Assembly: GCF_963678635.1 (NCBI RefSeq)
Contig: NC_087063.1
Coordinates: forward strand, 12,748,368-12,812,367
Source: Symsagittifera roscoffensis
Taxonomy: Eukaryota; Xenacoelomorpha; Acoela; Convolutidae
Length of the DNA stretch: 64,000 nucleotides
Reading direction: 5' to 3'
Shown one piece after another: positions 45,439 to 58,749 of the stretch; positions within the stretch are counted from its first letter, which is position 1; every line of letters begins with the position of its first letter. A model generated the notes under the pieces. It was not told the DNA's origin, did no database searches, and worked only from the letters and a program-made list of their open reading frames with translations. The position numbers and the translations under genes are program-made.

Positions 45439-47040
45439 AAACAAAGACATTCATCTAATCCAAAAGTCCCTGATTGGTCTGCAAAATGCCTTGAAAACCA
45501 TTAGAAATAAAAAAAAAAGCGATCCTTTCATTCAATTCTTCTTTAGCGTTTTCTCACAAACAAAAAAAAACGTTAGAAGGTAGTCATAATAAAAAATCTA
45601 ACTTTGGACGAACTACATATCAATATTTTTCGAAATTTTTGGACGAACTAGATATCAATAAAGCAAAAAGGCCATGAAATTTGGGAAATCTTGTTTGCCA
45701 AGACCGAGCAAAAGAAGAAATCTGATTTGCAAAAAAAAAAACAACTATCAACATTGGTCCTATTATTTTTCAAACCTTAGTAAGTAAACGAATCTTCCTC
45801 GAAGACTGTAAAATATGCGATGACATTCCAATCTTTAAAAATGGGACAAATCAGACATAGGAAGATTACCCGTTGAGTTAATTGTGATGCAACAACTTAA
45901 AAGTTTTTGAAAAAGTATACTCAATTTCATATATGAAAGAGTTCTTTATCTTCTTCATAGTTCTCAATATGGTTTCCGTTGAAAGCGCTTAGCAATCACT
46001 AAATTTCTCGCATACTTATATCAACTAAATTTAAAATTTAACTGCGCTTTAACTGCCCAAAACTGCGCTTTAATTGCCCAAAACATAACTGCGTTTTATT
46101 TGGACTTCGAAAAGCTTTCGATTTCGTCTCATGTCAACTCCTAATGAAAAAATTTGAAATTTTTGGTTTTGGTGGAAGAAATATAAAACTCATTGCTTCA
46201 AATTTAACTCCAAGAAAATTGTGCCTTCCAATTAGCAAAGCAAACGTCCTCTTTTGGGACCACTAGTATTCAAAATATACCTTAAGAATATACCAGAAAA
46301 AAATCAACTTTGAGAAATATTTTGGATATGCTGACGGTTTCAATGTTATTGCTACGACCAAAAAGGAATTAGATAATGCTACTACATTAATCAAAAGCTG
46401 ATGTAGTATTAACCTAATGCCTCTTAAGGCTGGAAATAGCGCTCTGATCAATTTCAAAAATGACTTAGAAGGCCAAATCAAAAGACGCATTCTGAAATTG
46501 AAATCGAACAAAAATTTGAGGAATAAAAGTTATATAAACTCTTCATTAAATCTTAATGCATCTAAACGAGGTCATAACTCAGTATCGCCTTTTGACTGGT
46601 TGAAACTTAATATGTCAAAATTTTGTTATTTAACATTTTTAAAAGCTCAAATTTGTCAAAGCTCAATGGCTACATAGAATATGTTGTAACGATCGTAATT
46701 AAAGGCTGATCAGTAACACATCACGACAAAATTAACCTTAAATTATTCGAAAAAGTTCAGCTGGCAGCAACGAAATGGTTGCTTAACTCAAATACTCTTT
46801 TAAAGAAAAACAGCAGAAACTTGAGACTTCTCCCTTTGTCTTAATAGATCAAAATACACAACCTTCTACTTTTCCTATGAATAACCCGAAAAATTAAGGA
46901 AACTCACATCTACCAATATGCCGTATGCATCCGAAATTCAACCAGATTAACTGATAGAGAGAAATTTCAAGTGCCAAAACTCGCTTGAAAAAGACCAACG
47001 CTGACTTCTTCGTTAGATAACTTCTTAATTATCTGTTTTG
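45439..47040 (+). mobile_element. LINE copy B, decayed RT and C-terminal region
   Basis: Broken frames show DFEKAF-like, SFGTTS, FGYADGFNVIA (catalytic DD changed to DG), LDNATTLIKS and LMPLKAGNSALINF, then near 46760 a KVQLAATKWLL segment and further down KALEK/TNADFFVR, the usual C-terminal order of jockey/CR1-type ORF2. No long ORF remains. Confidence 0.75.
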
Positions 47041-47084
47041 ACGTTGCAAAATTAGAAATAGCAAAATAAAGCATTAATAAGAAG

Positions 47085-48965
47085 TTCCAAATCAGAGAAA
47101 AACTCAAATATGTTCGAACTCAAATAAGTCGTCAATACAGCTCCTCCTTAAATAGTGCATTATTTGATCTCGACTGTTCAAATTTTCCATCCTTGTTATT
47201 TACGAGAAAAATCAGAGATACCAGACCAAATCACAGTGCAAAAATTCATATAGAATTTATTAAATTTTGTGGAAGATTCAAAAACTAAGCGATAAGATCA
47301 AACAAAAAGTCGCTGAGAAAACGTGAACTTATTGTCTTTAACGAGACTACACCGTCGTCATTACACCTCTCAACCATTTTTTTTCTGAGTCTGATTCTAG
47401 ATCCAATTATTAATAATATTTCTGGTAAAGTGTCGGTGGTAAGAAATCTGTCCTTAAAAAGTCCATGCCCGCCGATAAAAAAGCGTTATCTGAATTTTTC
47501 CTCCAATTGGAAGATTTGCAACCCTCGAAAAAAAAATTTCATGAACCCATTCCTCTGTTTTTGGTTATTAAATGCCATAACAGTGTTAGCAACTGGATGT
47601 GGAACAAGACTAACTCGCTCAAATTTCCAGTAAAACATATAAAAGATAAACCTACTAAATAGTGTGTTTTATGTAAAATTGCCTCGGTCTTGTGTGGAAC
47701 ATCTCTAATGGAAGATTGTTAGAGACAAGATCTCGTATTTTATGAAAGCGCATATCTTCAAAATTTCATCACAAAAAACCTGCTGATTGCTGACTCACAA
47801 GTGATGACTCAATTGTGATCTTGTCAATCATTGCTGGTAGGAACTTCGATGTACAAAATCCTTTACCGGCGAAAAGTTACCACGTCATAGTCTGTTTATT
47901 TATTGGTGGAAACGACGCCTCCTGCGGTAAGGCAGCATCTGCAGGCGTTTCATAGGATATTGAGAAAGAATTAGCAAATTTTGTGCGGTAAAATCTGAAT
48001 CTCTACAATAGGGTTTACACACTGGGCCTCCCCCGTTCAGTCAATGAACTGAACAACAAAATAACTGATCGCAAAATCGAGGTTCACAAAAAATCACTCA
48101 CCTGAAGCTATTTGTAAAGCCTGGGCTTATAGAAGCGTCAAAAAAAAAAACAATTTGTGAAACAGATATCGAAAACGACGACTTTCATCTAATCCAAAAA
48201 TCCCTGATTGGTCTGCCAAATGTCTTGAAAACTAGAGAAATCAATAAAGAGAAATGCGATCCTTTCTTTCAATTCTTCTTTAGCGTGTTCTCACAAACAA
48301 GCAGTTATTAGAAGGTAGTCATCTTTAGAAATCCAATTTTGGACGAACTAGATATCAATAATTTTGGAAAATTTGGACGAACTAGATATCAGAGAAGCAA
48401 AAGGGCCAGAAAGTTTGGGAAACCTTGTTTGGAAGTATCGTGCAAAAACATTCGTCAAAATTGGTCCTACTATTTTTTCAAACCTTAGCAAGTAAAGGAA
48501 CCTTCCTTGAAGACTGTAAAACATGCGATGATATTTCAATCATTAAAAATGGGGCAAATCGGACATAAGAAGATTACCCGTTGAGTTTGAGTAAAGCTTA
48601 ATGGCTACACAGGATATGTTGTAACGATAGTAATTTAAGGCTAGTCAGTGACACACTACTACAAATGTAACCTTAATTTAATAGAAAAAGTCCAGCTGAC
48701 AATGAGGATATGGATGGTTAACCCATATATTCTATAAAAAGAAAGAAAGCAGAAACTTAGACTTCGCCCCCTGTGTTTATAATTCAAAATACAGGAAGTT
48801 CTTCTTTTCCTATCAATAAGTCAAAAAAATAAGGAAATTGACATCAACCATTATGCCACTTGCATCCGAACTTTAAACAGACAAAATGACAGAGAGGATA
48901 TCAAGTGCTCAAACTCGCTTGAAGAAGACCAACGCTGACTTCTTCGTGATGCCCAGAGTTCTTCA
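47085..48965 (+). mobile_element. LINE copy C, internally deleted
   Basis: It starts like 16020-16568 and matches copies A and B (for example the CATCTAATCCAAAAATCCCT segment at 48187). At about 48578 the sequence jumps from GATTACCCGTTGAGTT to the C-terminal part, so the RT body is deleted. Non-functional. Confidence 0.75.
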
Positions 48966-51900
48966 ACTTTGTTTTTTGAAACACACAAAAAAGTTATCGC
49001 AGATGAAAAAGTCTGACATAGCAGATATTCATAAGAAATTTTTCGCAAAATAATTAGAAATTAACAGCTGCACCTGGCAATTATTGTGTGAATATTGAAG
49101 CTTTAAAACAAATGGAAAGATAAAAGCTCTTCTAACTCTAATTAGTTTTTGGATGCAAGCAGATGGGATAAAAACTCTTAATACTATACAACTACGACTA
49201 ATAGAAACACTTGTTTGTTAGATAGAAGTTTGCACTTGAGTTTTCTACAAAATAGATTTATCATTAATATCACCACTGTTGCAAAATTAAAAAAAATTTA
49301 GCCACAATTTTCCTTTCTGTCCTGTTTTTCTATGAGACAATTGGCAGATTTAAGGAATTTTCTAAACGAAGTTTTCAACAGGATCATACATTTAAATTTG
49401 AGCTATCAGTAAGTTTGTCTATAAAAATTTGTTGCAATCGCGCAAAGTTTGACTCATACTCCAATTTGAAACTAAAACAACAGAAATCCAGCTTTGAAGT
49501 TTCTTGACTGGTTTGCCACTTCTGGAAATTCGAAATAAAACGACCACCAGTTTATGAAAAAATCAAAATGAAAACTGTCAGAACGGAAAAACCCAAGAAC
49601 AAAGAAACTTTTCAGAGTTGAAGTATATAATAGTATAGAGCTTTTTGTCCAAAATCAAATCAACGGGTGAGCAATTTTTCCACTTGAACAGTTTTCTGCG
49701 AGTCAACCATAATCTGAGGAAGTTTCGCTTTGCATTTTTCATGAAAAGTCCGAGCAAATCTGTCTTGCACAGTTTTTTACGTATATGTCAAAGGTGAAAA
49801 ATTGGAAAATCCGAAATTTTAATGGCTAGTAGGAAGGGAGTTTTAGACTATGAGTCCTGCCGCTATTCGCTATTGTTTTTTTTCAAAAACCTCAAAAGAG
49901 TATAATTGTCTCGTTGCTGATAGAATATGAGAGGAGTGGTTCCGGAACCTAGTTTGCAAAAGGAGTACACTCCAGTGAACCATTGGACAATCAAACTAGA
50001 AAACTTCCACACTGAAGAAGTGACCTATCTGTCCAAAAACTTATTCAAATTTCTTGAGGCAGTTCGTTATTTTAATTTTGATCAGTTTCCTTTCCGGAAT
50101 CATTTCTAGAGTTATTCAATTTAGTGTTTAGTGAGTTATTTAGTGTTCTGAGTTTAGTTACCCGCGACTATTTTTTTCTGGTTATGTTGAGGTAAGGTGA
50201 GTTTTTGTTTGATCCAACTAAAACAGATCAGACAAAATTTTTCAAATCAAAAGTAACAAAAATGGTTACTGAACCCTGTTTTAAACTGCGTTCGCGTGTT
50301 TTAGATCTTAAAAGACCTAGCCATGGTGGGCGTTCTATTTTCATTTAAGATTCGGAGTGTATTTTGATAGTGGCATGTAAACTGTTACGACCAAGATGTC
50401 TTGTGTATAAAGGAAGCACGAATGGTCTCCGAACAAACGAGGTAGAAAAGCACGAGAGACATTGTCTCTGGCACTCAAGCCAATCACCATAGAGCATGTC
50501 TTTTTTGACCTCAAATATGACGTAAGAGAACGACTGCTTTTTTCAGCTAATGTACACACGGCTAAGACACTCTCAAAGAAGCTGTAGCGCTTCCGGGTTT
50601 TCAGATCAGAATCGTAACAAGAATCATTTCAGACAGGACTGAAAGAACTAATGTAAAATTTGCTTTAAGTCGAACAAAACTATGATATCTTTTCATTTGC
50701 AAAAGCTACGCTATGAGACCTATGCCCCAATTTAGTAAAGTGTTACGCCAGGAATTGTGTCTTCATAGTGTCTTCAGGACTAGGTCTAGTTAGCAACACT
50801 TTGATAAGTCTATGAAAACTATTAGAGCGAAACATTTCAAGCATGAGTTCCCGGAAAATTGGTTCGCAAAGGTGTCGGCAGACATTCTGCGCACAATCCT
50901 TGAGCGTAAAAACAAGCACGCGGGCACTTAAAACACCAACAGAAAATTAGAAGCCTTTTGTTTTAATGGCTCGCTATAAAAATAACCTAATCCGATGTTT
51001 TGAAAGCAAGCTACGAAAATTAAAAAGTGTTAAAAAAAACTTTAACTACAAGAAATCTATACTTTTACAAATCTTTGCCGAGTTCAGTATTTTTCAGTAA
51101 TCTCAAGTCAAGAGTGGTTTATAAACTGTCTTATATTTCCACAGTTGCTCAAACTGTTTGGCATTTGACCTCTAAAATTAACGAACAAAAGAAAACTGTC
51201 TTTATTTTCAGCAATGCGGAGTTGTGCGAAAAAGTGCAGAGGTTGAAAGAAATTTTGAAAAAAAAGTCGAACAATCAAGTTAAGTTTTGTAAGTTTATAG
51301 AAGAGTTAAGCCAGGTCTAGACACCCGCTACGAAATCAGGAGAAAGGAGTTCTAATTGAAAATTTAGTATCAAAAGTTTTGATGTTTTCTTTGATAAGAA
51401 ACATGTTGATTAATGTCTTGACATGAAAACTTTCAAACCCATTAATTTAGTCTAAATGGTGATTTAATATAGATTATGAAAGTGTTCTTTTTTACAAAAA
51501 AAAATTAGGAACAAATTGTGATTGATTTATTGTTTACAGGATGATTTTGAAGCAAAAATTTATGTAGAATAATGTAAAACCTCTCTGCAATTTTTATTTT
51601 TTTTCCTCAGTTATTTGGCTTATTAATCATATCCTGACGATGCACATAGTTGCTTAAGCTTATGAAATACACTTCAGTTTTTTCAGACCTGCACACGCTA
51701 ACTCAATCGGCAAAAATTTTAATTTGGCACAATATTTTTTACTGGTTGGGCTATAATGGGAAAAACACTATATCTCAATTAGACGAACTTCTGAAACATA
51801 TCGCTCAACTTGAAATATATTGCTCGCAACATGATTGAAATTAATTTTTCAGGTTATAATTATCTTGAGGTTAATTTTTTAATAAAATGCTTGTAATTTG

Positions 51901-52188
51901 CACTTTCAAAGGCTTTCACTTCAAAAATTACCATCAATTCATAAAAATAGAATTTTGTTTACACAAACAAAAAATCAAATTCAAAAAAGTGTTCAAACAC
52001 AGTAAACTTTTAAAAACACTTCATTGAAAAACCTTGGTGAATTAATAAATAAAATATTTTTCGTTCATAATTATCCAAACTTGAATTTTTGTTTCAAGTA
52101 CTCCTCTAGCAAAATTTTTGAAATGAATGAGTTGTTTTTGATTGTTTGGAGCTAAGAATTCATAAGCATGTATCTAAAACTAAGTATA
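48966..52188. other. Intergenic AT-rich sequence, no gene supported
   Basis: No ORF with a recognisable family. Around 50430-50580 a plus-strand reading (ITIEHVFFDLKYDVRERLLF) resembles the cysteine/histidine tail of a non-LTR ORF2, but with too little context to call. Confidence 0.5.
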
Positions 52189-52722
52189 AACAAGACTGCT
52201 CGTATCAGGGCGAAGCCCTGATTGTTCCGACTGCCTTTTAAGGTTCATGAAGCAGTAATCACATTAAAAAATTCAATGAAATAAATTGAAAGAAATTTTC
52301 TTCTTCTCTAAAATGTGAAATTTTTTTTTTAAATCATCCCCCCACACGCCATACAAAGTACAAAAGGATAGATTTCGCTCCTTGTAACGACTCAATTATG
52401 GCAAATATGCTTCTTTTAATCAATTTGGAACGATTTCTAAGACGGATTAACTCTCCGCTTACGCGTTAATAGCGCGAAATATATCGCGCGTTAATTGTCC
52501 CAAATTGGCCAAAATGGCAATCTTTAAACCCCCGTAACTTTACAAAAAATGATCACAGGTAAATTATCTTTTCAAATTTAAGCTCAGGACAACAATACCT
52601 TTTGATTGATAAAAAAAATTCCGTCAAAAATGGCTAGTTTAAAAGTCGAAATTTGTCTGAAGAAAAAAAAACCCACCCCGAGCACAAATATTCTGTTACT
52701 TTCGTATCGAAAGTCGGAAAAA
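52189..52722 (+). mobile_element. MITE-like element, copy 1
   Basis: Left end AACAAGACTGCTCGTATC with hairpin CAGGGCGAAGCCCTG, right end ACTTTCGTATCGAAAGT then CGGAA. The interior contains a near-palindrome around CGCGTTAATAGCGCGAA. Copies of 510-554 bp lie at 53274 (inverted) and 54427. No coding capacity. Confidence 0.8.
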
Positions 52723-53273
52723 TGATCGCGTTCACTGTGTGTTGGCTTGAGGTCCTAGGTATATTCTTTATGTGGAAACGGACTAAGTATTTTAGCGGAC
52801 TCAAAACATTTAACCAGTTACATCCGCCACGAGAAGAACAGTGCGCATGAATCATTGTTTGCCGCTAAACTAGTTTGTCGACAAAACAGGAGATAAATAT
52901 CCTAATCAGGGAAGCTCAACTCCCTTTTATTTCTACCGCCACAAAGCTGTCCGTCAAAGTCTGCTAAAAGACCAATAATTCATTTTCATGCTAAGAAAAT
53001 GTCCCATGTGGAAGACATCCAGCTTTCGAAAATTTGATGCATTAGTCTGTCTATACTTAATCTACTATTTAATTTCCGCGCTACTATCTCATGGCTACCA
53101 TATTTAAAAAATTTCTAAAACTTAAACCTCGCTGATATCTCTCAGCTCCAGTATGCATCGCGGCGCGCGTTTTGCCCCTATCAGTGTCTGTTTTTTTTTG
53201 TACAGTTTAAAGCAATAAAATCCCCTCTGACTTTGGCCTTACTTTTGTCTCAAATACATTCCTTCAAGCTTTA

Positions 53274-53783
53274 TTGTTCCGACTTTCGATACGAAAGTAA
53301 CGGAATATTTGTGCTCGGGGTGGGTTTTTTTTTCTTCAGACAAATGTCGACTTTTTAACTAGCCATTTTTGACGGAATTTTTTAAAATCATTCGAAAACT
53401 ATTGCTGTCCTGAGCTTATATTTGAAAAGATATTTCACCAGTGATCATTTTTCATGAAGTTATGAGGGTTTAAAGATTGCCGTTTTGACCAATTTGGGAC
53501 AATTAACGCGCGATATAATTCGCGCTATTAACGCGTAAGCGGAGATTTAATCCGTCTTAGAAATCGTTCCAAATTAGTTGGAAGAAGCTTATTTGCCATA
53601 ATTGATTTGTTACAAGGAGCGAAATCTATCCTTTTGCACTTTATATGGCGTGTGGGGGGATGATTTTCATAAAAAATTTCAAATTTCAGAATTTTTTTTT
53701 TTCATTTTTTTTACAATTTATTAAACATTAAAAGGCAGTCAGAACATTCAGGGCTTCTCCCTGATACGACCAGTCTTGTTCAA
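53274..53783 (-). mobile_element. MITE-like element, copy 2 (inverted)
   Basis: Same element in opposite orientation, beginning GTTCCGACTTTCGATACGA and ending GTATCAGGG-type hairpin complement then CTTGTT. With copy 1 it forms a large inverted repeat around a ~550-bp spacer. Confidence 0.8.
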
Positions 53784-54426
53784 CTTATGCAAAGTCTTTT
53801 CACTTTTGATCAATCCTACAGGAATTACATCATTTACAACAAGTGGAGTCCCGGGTTGACGTCCATAGAAGAAAAACGCTAATCAAACAATTTTATTTGT
53901 GGAGTCTGTAGAAAAAAACTTATCATACAGTTTTCATTTCAGGTCATAACTACAAAAGGATTTTATGTTGAATTAGTGACATAATACCCTTACTCAACCT
54001 TTTTTTGAAAAATTTAATCTCAAAATAACGGTTTCTGGACTAAACTTAGGGATAAGCTTCAACAACCCTATTATTCAATTGAAACAATAATACTTCAGAA
54101 ATATCAAGGGAACTTCTGACAAAAGTGGAAAACTGTTGCGAAAAACAGCCAAATTTTCCTTTTTTCAAAATTATTTTGGTTGCTGATCTAAACATTGAAT
54201 AATTGTTTCTACATTTGAACTCAAAGTTAAAAAGTTAGTGTTTTAAAAAACAATCAAGTTTTTTCTATTCTTCTGAAAATTGGATTTTTCTATTCTGTTC
54301 AATTTTTTTCTTCTTTTTTTTCACTCAAGATTTTAAAAAATCCAAAAAAAGTTTTTCCATTTAACGTCGAAATTATAAACTTTCAAACTTCACTTGATAA
54401 CATTAGCAAATAGAGCAGAAAAGGAG

Positions 54427-54980
54427 AACAAGACTGCTCGTATCAGGGCGAAGCCCTGAAAGTTCCGACTGCTTTTTAACGTTTATGGAACAGTAATAAC
54501 ATAAACAACATAAAAATGTTAAATGAAATAAAATAAAAAGAAAAACTTTTTCTAAAACTCGAAAATTTTTCTATGAAAATCATCCCCCCACACGCCATAT
54601 AAAGTACAAAACAATAGATTCCGCTCCTTGTAACAAATAAATTATGGCAAATAAAGCTTCTTTTAACCATTTTATGACAATTTCTAAGACGGATTAAATC
54701 TCCGCTTACGCGTTAATAGCGCGAACCATATCGCGCGTTAATTGTCCCAAATTGGTCAAAATGGCCAAAATGGCAATCTTTAAACCCTCATAACTTTACG
54801 AAAAATGATCACAGGTGAAATATCTTTTCAAATTTAAGCTCAAGACAACAATAGCTTTCGAATGATATAAAAAAGTTCCGTCAAAAATGGCTAGTTAAAA
54901 AGTCGAAATTTATCTGAAGAAAAAAAAAACCCATGCCGAGCACAAATATTCCGTTACTATCGTATCGAAAGTCGGAACAA
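54427..54980 (+). mobile_element. MITE-like element, copy 3
   Basis: Direct copy relative to copy 1, retaining both end hairpins (CAGGGCGAAGCCCTG and the CGTATCGAAAGTCGGAAC end). Confidence 0.8.
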
Positions 54981-55188
54981 AAAGTGAGTAGAAATGAACA
55001 GCAGCGAGATTTTAGTTTTTTGAACGTCTGGCAGATCTCAAAAAATTTTGGCTAATCTTTTTTGATCGCCTGTCAAATCTCGAAAATAACTTGGCACAAA
55101 AAACAATTAGTTTGATTTACACAAAATAAATACAAATCGATGAGAGCACAAAATAAAACGTTATTGGAAAATTAGTTCATCAACAGGG

Positions 55189-55230
55189 ATAATCGGTTAC
55201 TGTGCAAGTAGCACAGAATGCTTCGATCTC
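55189..55230 (+). repeat. Dispersed hairpin repeat, copy 4
   Basis: CGGTTACTGTGCAAGTAGCA then CAGAATG, almost identical to the copy at 201-238 although 55 kb away and outside the gene. Confidence 0.6.
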
Positions 55231-55514
55231 ATTTTTTCGTTTTGCCTTTTTTGGAGCGTGGGGCAATGAGATATCTATAGGAGTGCATAGAACTCCACGG
55301 ATTCAAAAAAATCAAAAATTAAGAATCGGGAAGAATAATAAATCGGGAAGAAGAGCTTAATCAGTGACTAACAATGGGAAGAATAATGATTATCTGAACT
55401 CCCTGGGTTAACTTTAATGCACAGAAAATGATAGTCAAAGAGTTCCCAACAAGATTTCTTTTAAAAAGGCTAGTTATACAGTTCCCTGAGAGCTGTTTGA
55501 CTGGACCGAGGTTT

Positions 55515-55890
55515 TGACTTTATGTTTCGACCAGCGCGATCAAAAACGCCTATGTTTTGATCTCGACGCGAACAAAAACGCCTGTTTTTTCACCGTGCGA
55601 CCAAAAACCCTATGTTTTGATCAACTTGGACCATTACAGAAATGTTTCGACGAGCGCAGCCAAAAACAGCTAGATTTCGACCAATTTCGAACAAGCCAGA
55701 TATATTTTTATGTTCAATGAATGTATTTTCAATGAACGTATTCACCGTGCGACCAAAAAACCTATGTTTTGATCAACTTGGACCATGACAGAAATGTTTC
55801 GATGAGCGCAGCCAAAAACAGCTAGGTTTCGACCAATTTCGAACAAGCCAGATATATTTTTATGTTCAATGAATGTATTATGTAATGATT
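55515..55890 (+). repeat. Minisatellite with ~152-bp duplicated block
   Basis: CACCGTGCGACCAAAAA starts at 55591 and 55743, followed by matching sequence for about 140-150 bp. Within and before it a shorter theme (TATGTTTTGATC, CGACC, CAAAAACGCC) recurs. A diverged relative appears at about 56610-56770. Confidence 0.75.
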
Positions 55891-56084
55891 ACCTCATATC
55901 TTTTTGACACAAAACTAAGAGCTTAAATTGAATTTTTTTTACCTACTTTCTTTTTTCACGAGCGAACTGATCTCGACCTGTTTCGGCTTTCTAGGCCAAA
56001 AATGGGCGTGTTTGAACTGTTCTTGTGCTATGTTTTGGCTGTCTCGATTTTCGCGATTCTCAAATAAAAAGATTAAAATGTCTC

Positions 56085-56222
56085 ATGCTTTCCAGCATGA
56101 TAACATCTGCTTTCCAGATGCTTTCCAGTTTAAGGAAAGCATCTGGAAAGCATCTTATGTTTTCCAGATGCTTTCCAGTTGAAATTTATATCAGATGCTT
56201 ATCAGATGCTTTCCAGTTGCAA
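56085..56222. repeat. AGATGCTTTCCAG repeat cluster with inverted copies
   Basis: AGATGCTTTCCAG or close variants occur at least six times, and two inverted copies CTGGAAAGCATCT/GGAAAGCATCT sit in the middle (56134-56155), so the cluster can fold back on itself. Confidence 0.8.
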
Positions 56223-58560
56223 TTTGTAATGACGATGCTTTAACTGAAATTAAACTATAAGAATTATTAAAATGCAAAATTCCTGCTTTGAAAACTAAAT
56301 TTTAGAAAATGAAATTTCCATATTAATTTTATTTACTTAAGAAATCTGAACTGAAAATGTTCTTCTGAAAACTGAATTTTGAAGAAAACTTCGTAGAGTT
56401 ATTTTGTTGCTGCAAAAAACCTTAGATTTTGGGAAAAAAGTATACTCTAAAATTTTTAGTTAAGCGGCAAAAAAAATTGCCTCAAATGATTCCTGCTGAT
56501 TATAACTTTCTGACAAAATTTTTCTGAGCACATTTTTTTTCGCTTTATTTTTGCTCTAAATTATAATCTAATTGCAATCACCAAAAAAAACTAAACTTTG
56601 GAAAAAAATCAGTTTGTGTTCGACCTAATTTTCCAATGTGCTTTACTGACCTATGTTTTGCTTTAAATGACCAAAATCAGATATGTTTTGACTGTGCTCG
56701 ACCTATGCTTTGATTTTTTCTATTAAAACTCGGTATGCTCCGACTGTGCACGACCAATTTCTCGAAAAGGAAGTAGAAAATTGGGTCGAGCACCTCCACT
56801 TCGGTTTCTAGCTTGTTGCTCTGCTGACAAATGAAGCGGGGAGAAATTTTGTCTTCAGGTGTGTTTTAGTTTTCTTTTCAAGTAAAATCAAGTAATACAA
56901 GCTTGTGTAGTCGTTAGCAGTTTCTTGGCAGAAAAAACACATTGAAGAAGGCTAAATATTTTACATCATTTTAAAAAAATAATATTCGTTCTTATGAAAA
57001 CTCACCAAAATGGGTGAGGAATATTGACTTTGGATTTGTTCCATTTTTTATTTTTACGCAAGTCAGGTACCACTAAAGATCATCGGATTGTGTCACATGA
57101 TCAATTATTCTAAAGTTCTTTCAGTTGTGTCAAATTCCCCGTGTCGAGAGAAACCGATTCGAGATTTTGATTTTTGGTCTTGTTTTCAGCGGAAAAAAGT
57201 GAGTGAGCATTCTTTTTCACCAACTCAATTACGACAAACAACCACTGAAATTGGTCGAGTCATTAATTGAGTGACCTTAAGAAACTTTCAAAAGCCTTCT
57301 TTGTGTCGATAGAAACAAGTTGAAAACTAGGGGGCCCAGTGAAGCTGGAGTTACATGTGTGATAAGTCTTGAATTTGTTGTACAGATTCGCGATGAAATA
57401 GATCATTTCAAAAATTCAAAAATTGGGCATAGCCCAGAATTTTGATATCAGATTCGACTATTAGTTTTTGAGAATGGTAAAAAGTTTCAAAAAAAAAACA
57501 TTTACTTTTCTGAGGGCTATAAATTTTTCGTCAGAAAACTTGGACAAGGTAGTTTTTACCAATTTTTTCTTTTGAAAGAATCCAAAATCTGCAATTTGAG
57601 ATAATACTTTTCGAGCAAAGCCAAAAAGTTTTAAAATACGCTCAAAAACTCAAAAGTTTGACTTGTCCGAGAACACTTTTGGTCGCAAAAACTGGGTATT
57701 TGAATTATCCGAGAACACCTTTGGTTGCTGAAAACTGCGTAAAGCCGCATGTGCAGGGCAGTTTTGCACAATGTGTTCTTTTGATTGAATCCGAAATTTC
57801 AAAAGGTAATACGTTTCTAAAACGGTCGAAAAGAAAAAAAACGATGTTTTTTGTGTAAAAAAGTAGAAGATGAACTCATAATTCATTCTATCCAATGAGC
57901 TCAAAACCTCAGATTTGGGTGGGAAATTTTTGACAGTTGAGTCAAATATTTGCTCCACATACTTTGTTTGAAGGCTCTAGATTATGCAGGCTTACATAAA
58001 ATTGGGCGCATTTTGCATCGTTACCATTTTTTTAAGATCGACAAAATAAGTTTTGAGAACAATTAAAACTAACAAGAAAAACAAAATTTTTTCGAAGAGT
58101 CTCAAAACAATAAGTAAATACAATTAACAAACCCGATCTCATACATTTTTATGAAAACTGTTTTTATCAAAAAGTATGAGAACAGTTTATGAAAACTGTT
58201 TTTATTGATTTCTCCTAGAGTCATAAATTTTCGCAAATTAAAACGTCATAAGTTTAAAACTGATACATAATACTTTTTGCCTAGCGTATTTTATGACATC
58301 GAGTTCTGCTATTAAGCGTCGAAAAGGATGGTAGTTCGTTCTTCTGTGATGACATGTAATTTCCGATCATAACAGTGAACCGAAATATTGAGAATCAGCT
58401 ACTCAAAACCAATATGCTTCAAGAACGAGACGAGGCAGGGGCACACAGCAACCGGCCGGTTGTCATTGTTTTGCTTTTTGCTTCTGTTTATAGGCAAGCT
58501 AGCAAAAGAAACGACTTTGCGCAACTCACAAACCTTCTCCCGCTTCACATTCTCCCCCTT
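56223..58560. other. Intergenic sequence, no gene supported
   Basis: AT-rich, with homopolymer runs and partial copies of the minisatellite theme near 56610-56770. Frames here are short and lack family motifs. Confidence 0.5.
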
Positions 58561-58583
58561 CGCTCGACCGTATTACGTTCAAA

Positions 58584-58626
58584 TTGCGGCTTTGCGCGAC
58601 TCAAGTTGCGGCTTTGAGCGACTCAA
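58584..58626 (+). repeat. Two tandem 21-bp units
   Basis: TTGCGGCTTTGCGCGACTCA is followed directly by TTGCGGCTTTGAGCGACTCA, within a more GC-rich island that repeats GCGACTCA several times up to 58735. Confidence 0.75.
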
Positions 58627-58749
58627 GCTGCCATTTTACGGACCATCATTAGTGGCACGCGAGGCTCATTTCGTCATTTTGCGCTACTTTCCGGACCTTG
58701 CCCAACCGTCGCGACTCAGTGGCTTTGCGTGACTCAAAAATCTGGCTCT

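Noticed and set aside
50341-50640. Possible LINE ORF2 tail (ITIEHVFFDLKYDVRERLLF)
   Set aside because: Resembles a Cys/His tail loosely but lacks the cysteines and any neighbouring RT sequence. Too weak to annotate.
52653-52850. 65-codon plus-strand frame with a hydrophobic stretch (MIAFTVCWLEVLGIFFMW)
   Set aside because: Starts inside the MITE-like element and is absent from the other copies. No support as a gene.
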